In this document: in pieces, positions 55,571-64,000 of the stretch
How the letters are laid out: every line of letters begins with the position of its first letter
Numbering within the stretch: the stretch's first letter is position 1
Source: Channallabes apus
Taxonomy: Eukaryota; Chordata; Actinopteri; Siluriformes; Clariidae
DNA length: 64,000 nucleotides
Direction: 5' to 3'
Assembly: GCA_030522415.1 (NCBI GenBank)
Contig: CM060112.1
Coordinates: forward strand, 5,821,001 to 5,885,000
Made by a program: the position numbers and the translations under genes
The notes under the pieces: generated by a model
Told to the model about the DNA's origin: nothing
The model's input: the letters and a program-made list of their open reading frames with translations, nothing else
The model's database searches: none

Positions 55571-55687
55571 ATAATGTGTATTAGAGAAAGAGCAAAACTA
55601 TACATTATGTCGTTTACTTCCTACATTTATGAAGAAATAACAGAATGTAATTTATTTTAAAATATTAATTTAAGAGGCATAGTAAGT
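55571..55687. repeat. 117-bp direct repeat, right copy
   Basis: Exact duplicate of 53673-53789. Confidence 0.95.
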
Positions 55688-56119
55688 GTTATGTTAATAA
55701 TATTTTCAACATTAGTTCATACTGAGAGTCAGGGTCAAGATGGACTTGGAGGCAAACCGACAACTTATTATTATTATTATTATTATTATTACATACAATT
55801 AAAATGTCCTTATGTATGATTAACAATGCCTGGCTGAACAACTAGATCAGTTTCTGAGGGATTTTTTTTGATGTCTTCTTTGTCTATTCCTTCACAGTTC
55901 AGTACACTTCATAGTTATCAGAGAACTCAAATCTCTTTATTCATCACCTGGGAATTGCAGCTTCTTATCTTAGGCTGTGAGTTAATGGAAATTTCCAGAA
56001 CCTTAATATATCCAGAATGAGCATAGGAGCTACAGAGTGGAAAACGATTTCATTTCTCACTGCTCTTCCTGCTTAATAAACCCCTTGAGAATCATAAGAA
56101 TTATGCTCATGCCAACCAT

Positions 56120-56396
56120 ATTCAGTACTCCTGAGTTTACTCTTCTACACCTGTATACTATAAGGATTTATAATAATCTCAGTATCCAGTGTCAGCCAGA
56201 TGAGGCTCGGTTCTTTTCCGAGTCTCTCATCATTTCGTCCTCCTGACGTCCTAAGAGTTTGTCCTCGCCACTGCCATGTTTGTCATCTCCGCATTGTTCA
56301 CACTGGATTGAGTTAAATCTACATCTGGATTTCTGTCAAGCTGCTGTCTGTCTCGTCTGTGGTTTAAAGAGCTGTACAAATAAAATGAATCAGAAC
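56120..56396 (+). mobile_element. Decayed L2/CR1-like LINE 3' end
   Basis: cagccagatgaggctcggtt, gagtttgtcctcgccactgc and gagctgtacaaataaaatga follow the order of the 3' end at 55330-55568, more diverged. Confidence 0.6.
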
Positions 56397-56399
56397 AAG

Positions 56400-56914
56400 T
56401 CCTGACACATCTGTACAGTCTTCAGCGTGACTCATGGAGTGATAAATATTTCTAAGAAATGTATGATGTCAGCGTATTTTTCCAGATCAGCTACTAACAC
56501 TAAAATAACGAAGCTAAAAGAACAAATATATTAATAATCTACAAACAACTTACTCGACTTTATTACTAATTTATTGATGTATTATAGTACAGTACATAAA
56601 AATAGTCTCGAAATGCATTTAGAATTAAACTTCACTTGGGAACATGTACCTCATATTGAGAGAGTATGCAGATGTTTTTGTATTTTACGTGTGTGTGTGT
56701 GGGGGGGGGGGGGCGGTCTGTGCTGTGTGTGGTTGACAGAAAGGCAATTTTAGTGGCACACTCACAGCTGCAGGCACCACACACACACACACACACACAC
56801 AAACACCTGCATATTTAACCTGATTTGAAGTCATACACCGGTTGCCATGGTAACTTCAACAGCCATTTGATCTCATCTTTTTAGTGCTATACAGAGTGTT
56901 ATAGGTCACAGTGA

Positions 56915-56949
<35 letters not shown>

Positions 56950-57900
56950 TAACACACATTAACACACATTAGAGAAAAGAAAAGCTCTTGAACTTAAATG
57001 TAGATTTATTTTCCTTAAAATGAAACAGGCTTTGATGTCAAAACTCTTTGATGTAAAAACTTTACTTATACTTCCTGTATTTCTTGCTATACTTTCTCAC
57101 TGAACGAACGTCTCTCTCACTGCGTTCACAAACTGCTGGGTTTAAATTGGTGCAATATTTGTTGGTCAACAATGACTTTTAAATTAAAGAGTCACGTGAC
57201 TATTAGAATTAGACTGGAGGTTGTTGCAGAAGTTAATAGCAATCTCCATCACTACATCATCATTATATAAACTGATATCCTGTATAATATTATAATCACT
57301 TAAAACACACACACATACACACTGCTGTATGGACTGCTCTAAATTCCTCTTAAGTGCAAATGCAAATAGTTTTAAAATGCTTCAATGAAGTGATTATTTG
57401 CTCATTGAGCCGTAGCTTCATATTAATGCACTTATTCTAATAGGTTATCGTTTCCATATTAACACCTCATTACCATGCAAAATCTATACAAACATGTTAG
57501 CAGAAAAAGCTATACTATATAGTATAATCTGTTAAAGCAGTCTGAATGGAAACTTGATTTAAGATGTATGAAAGGAGTCTCTGTTGTCAGTGCTTTTCCA
57601 CAAGGTTCACACTTCATGGTTTCTCAGTAATACCAGAATCTGTATTTGAAGATTTCAGTGAAATTGCACTTCAAAAAGGAGATGTGAGATGATGGAAACT
57701 CCTGTTTATGGCTGTAATAATAATGTGAGAACTAAGTTGTTTTGTGGACGTTCCACAACATTCAACCAAAGGATAGATTATTTGAAAAATTCACATGTTC
57801 TAATTGTTCACATGTCGCTGTGATATAAGAGGAATAAAACACTTCAGGAAGTGCTGTTAGAGGTAAAAAAAAAAAAAAAAAAAAACACCGGTAATGAGGT
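56400..57900. other. Intergenic DNA, simple repeats only
   Basis: Contains G13 at 56701-56713, (CA)n at 56778-56803 and (TC)n at 56919-56945. Otherwise AT-rich with no recognised feature. Confidence 0.45.
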
Positions 57901-57949
57901 GACAATAACAGTGCATGGTCCCTGGTACATGGAAAAAGGAAATATATTT

Positions 57950-58475
57950 TAGACCAAAAAAAAAATCCCTTTCACTCCACTACGATGTGGATTGTTTTCC
58001 GACGATCGTCATGCAGAAGCTTTCAACAATTCAACAATTTCGAGGTTTGAGTTCGTTGAAAATCCTCCTGGTTACTCGTCGTCTTCCAGTGATGTTCTTC
58101 CGTGTTCAGTGCACAAAGCAAAGGTCCATGAAGACAGGGATGAGCGAGTTTAGTGTGGAAGAATATGGAGTCCTGACCTCAACTCAATAGAACACCTGCG
58201 GGATGAATTCGAGCGGAGACTGTGAGACAGGCCGTCTCGTCCAACATCAGTGTCTGACCTCACAAATGTGCTACTGCATGAATGGTTAAAAATTCCCATG
58301 AACACACTCCTAAACTTTGTGGAAAACCTTTTCAGAAGAGTTGAAGCTGTTATAGCTGCAAAGTGGGCGGGGCCAACATCATATTGAATCCTATGGATTA
58401 AAAATTGAATGTTAATCAAGTTTATATGCATGCGAAGGCAAACGAGCGAGTACTTTTGGCCATATACTGTAAGTT
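57950..58475 (+). pseudogene. Tc1-like element 3' portion, decayed transposase
   Basis: gagtcctgacctcaactcaa then tagaacacctgcgggatgaa encodes a broken SPDLNSIEHL-type motif, followed by relatives of RPSRPTSVSDLTN and NLVENLFRRVEAVIAAK, then the 3' end with cgagcgagtacttttggcca. Stops and frameshifts abolish the frame. Confidence 0.7.
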
Positions 58476-58632
58476 TATTACCTGCTGCACCTTCTGTACA
58501 TTAATCCAGGTTTGTATACCCCTGTACATACGAACACACACCCCTCATTTATCATGTTTGTTGTTTATTGTAAATAGGCTGCTTGTGCATTTCCTGGGTC
58601 TATACATGTACTTTGACAACGACAATAAAGTT

Positions 58633-58683
58633 GAATCTAATCTAATCTAATCTAATCTAATCTAATCTAATCTAATCTAATCT
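58633..58683. repeat. (TCTAA)n pentanucleotide repeat
   Basis: About ten units of tctaa. Confidence 0.97.
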
Positions 58684-58729
58684 TGTGTACATGATGCTCC
58701 ATGTGTGAGGATTGTGAAACAGCGCCCTC

Positions 58730-58895
58730 TAGCGCCGGACATGTGTTACTGCTCCACTGTAAACCCCTCCCGGCGGCCATAGCAGTCCAGTGTCCTGTTA
58801 CAAACCTGGGAACAGAAGATTAATAAGTTATAATCCGTGAAGAACCGTCGCCCAAAAAACAGGACTTTATACGCGGCTATAAGGACTCGTCACTA
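58730..58895 (+). promoter_or_regulatory. dync1i2: Candidate dync1i2 promoter and non-coding first exon
   Basis: CpG-rich DNA with a YY1-like ggcggccatag at 58774-58784 and a strong donor gtaagt at 58896 that could splice to the 60253 exon. A second candidate with gccatattgg lies near 59764. This is inferred from sequence only. Confidence 0.45.
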
Positions 58896-59919
58896 GTAAG
58901 TCTAACCGTTGCTATAGCAACAGCGCTACATTAGAGAGATGGAGAGAGCGGATTATTAATCCGAGATGGAGTGTAAAGATGGATGGAAAGGCTTCCTGTT
59001 GTTGACATAATCCTTTAGAGATCAGATTACCGGATGCACAGAAAATAATTCGCGCTTTATGTATTTTATTTATTTATGTAAACTGCTGCAATCAAATGAA
59101 ATGTTGTATTTATCTGAAGATATTAATGTTTTTTCCCCCTAGTGCAGTTATTTATGTGAAATCTACTCGGTGGGTGTGTTTATAACCTGTATAAGATTAT
59201 TAAGCGAATCACACCAGGAGCATCTGTGTGTGCTGGTATTATTAGGTGAATAGCAGTGTTACTGACCTCATGCTTTATTATTATTATTACTGTAATTTAT
59301 TGTGATGCACTGAGGGATCTCTACACTTAGCCGAATAAATAAAGGCAAGTAAAGACAATCATGTGAAACTAAATCGTTTTTAAAACTTAAAATTGATTAC
59401 AGTTGTTGTTTTTAATGAAACAAATGTGGAAACAGGTTTATAAAACAATATTTGCACATTGCCACGTCCCAGACTCCATTGTGTCAACCGGTTTCTATCA
59501 TCGGCAGGGCGTCGCCCGGCAACGCTGGCGTGCTTACGTCACAGCTCGAGTATCCCGGAAGTACATTTCTTCATGGATTTTATTTTTTTTAAAGTTACTT
59601 TCACAGACCATTAAAACATTTTCTAGGTGATTTATGTTTATAGAGTAATACAGTCTCGCATTTATATCGTTATCTGTACCTTCTTATGCGAAGCACTACT
59701 TTTCCCCCCAGACGTAAAACCGTAGATGCTACTGTTGCAAACTTCTGCGGTACGTCAAAAAGTCCGCCATATTGGAAAGGGCGGAAGTTCCGTACAAGCC
59801 AACGCACCTTTATGGAAAGCAGGATAAAATGCTTGCACTACGTTGCTGTAATGATAAATGTCCAAATAAAAAGATATGGTCTGCCACGTTGTCCATACTG
59901 CAAATGTACGTTTAATATA

Positions 59920-63554
<3,635 letters not shown>

Positions 63555-64000
63555 GTACTGATCTCTGTTCGTCTGTCTAATTCTCTGTTCCTCGCTCTCT
63601 GCTTTCCTAAGACACACCTGCCAGTCACCAGACTCTTCATCACACACACACATCTGTTAATCCTCGCTCGCAGGGACACGCGTCTCTGTGTATTACTGCA
63701 GGAAGTGTTAGTGCCATGACTAAATGTAAATTACAGGATTGTTAAAGGAACACTTCAGCCAGGGAAGACATTTCACACTCACTCACGTGCATTGTAGTTG
63801 ATCATTTAAGACATGCCTGGCTTCTTTAGATTAGATTTGCTCTGAAGCTACAAGGGATAGAGGTCTGATTCAGCTTAAATCTACGTCCTAAACCATTAGG
63901 GAGGAATACGTCATTAACATTGACTGGAAAGAACAAAGATCATTATTGCAATAAACTATTTATACCCTTAGGATTAAAACAGTAACTCCCCGATTTATGA

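Overview
This window is vertebrate nuclear DNA from a teleost fish, seen in its short GT-AG exons, long AT-rich introns, very abundant (CA)n/(TG)n microsatellites, and many fish Tc1/mariner, hAT, LINE and SINE remnants. The repeat mix suggests an otophysan such as a catfish, but that is a weak inference. No prokaryotic operons, CRISPR arrays, rRNA or convincing tRNA genes were seen.

Layout. (1) 218-5839 (+): the last ten coding exons of gad1 (glutamate decarboxylase, GAD67 type); the 5' half lies outside the window. (2) 5840-17860: gad1 3' flank and intergenic DNA with a degenerate ~120-bp tandem repeat, a perfect 18-bp hairpin and many decayed transposons. (3) 18163-28648 (+): a complete gorasp2 (GRASP55 Golgi stacking protein) in ten coding exons, about 447 aa; intron 3 holds a 5'-truncated LINE inserted in an older inverted-repeat element. 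(4) 32154-51839 (-): tlk1 (Tousled-like kinase 1) in 22 coding exons, convergent with gorasp2; its introns carry a nearly intact Tc1 transposon, nested elements and a CpG-rich MITE. (5) 52150-58730: intergenic, with an L2/CR1-like LINE bounded by a 117-bp perfect direct repeat. (6) 60263-63554 (+): the first four coding exons of dync1i2 (cytoplasmic dynein intermediate chain 2), which runs off the right end; one intron holds a 765-bp pentanucleotide satellite.

The order gad1 - gorasp2 - tlk1 (opposite strand) - dync1i2 matches human 2q31, so this is a conserved synteny block and not a functional operon. The genes act in GABA synthesis, Golgi stacking, chromatin assembly and dynein transport respectively. 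Which teleost a/b duplicate each one is cannot be told from this window.

I found no undescribed biological system. The observations most worth checking are an apparent one-base frameshift in the first coding exon of tlk1, the LINE with a 117-bp target duplication, a Tc1 transposase that has lost its first catalytic aspartate and carries one stop, a CpG-rich TA-flanked MITE with 27-bp perfect ends, and repeated placement of CA/TG repeats next to splice sites.
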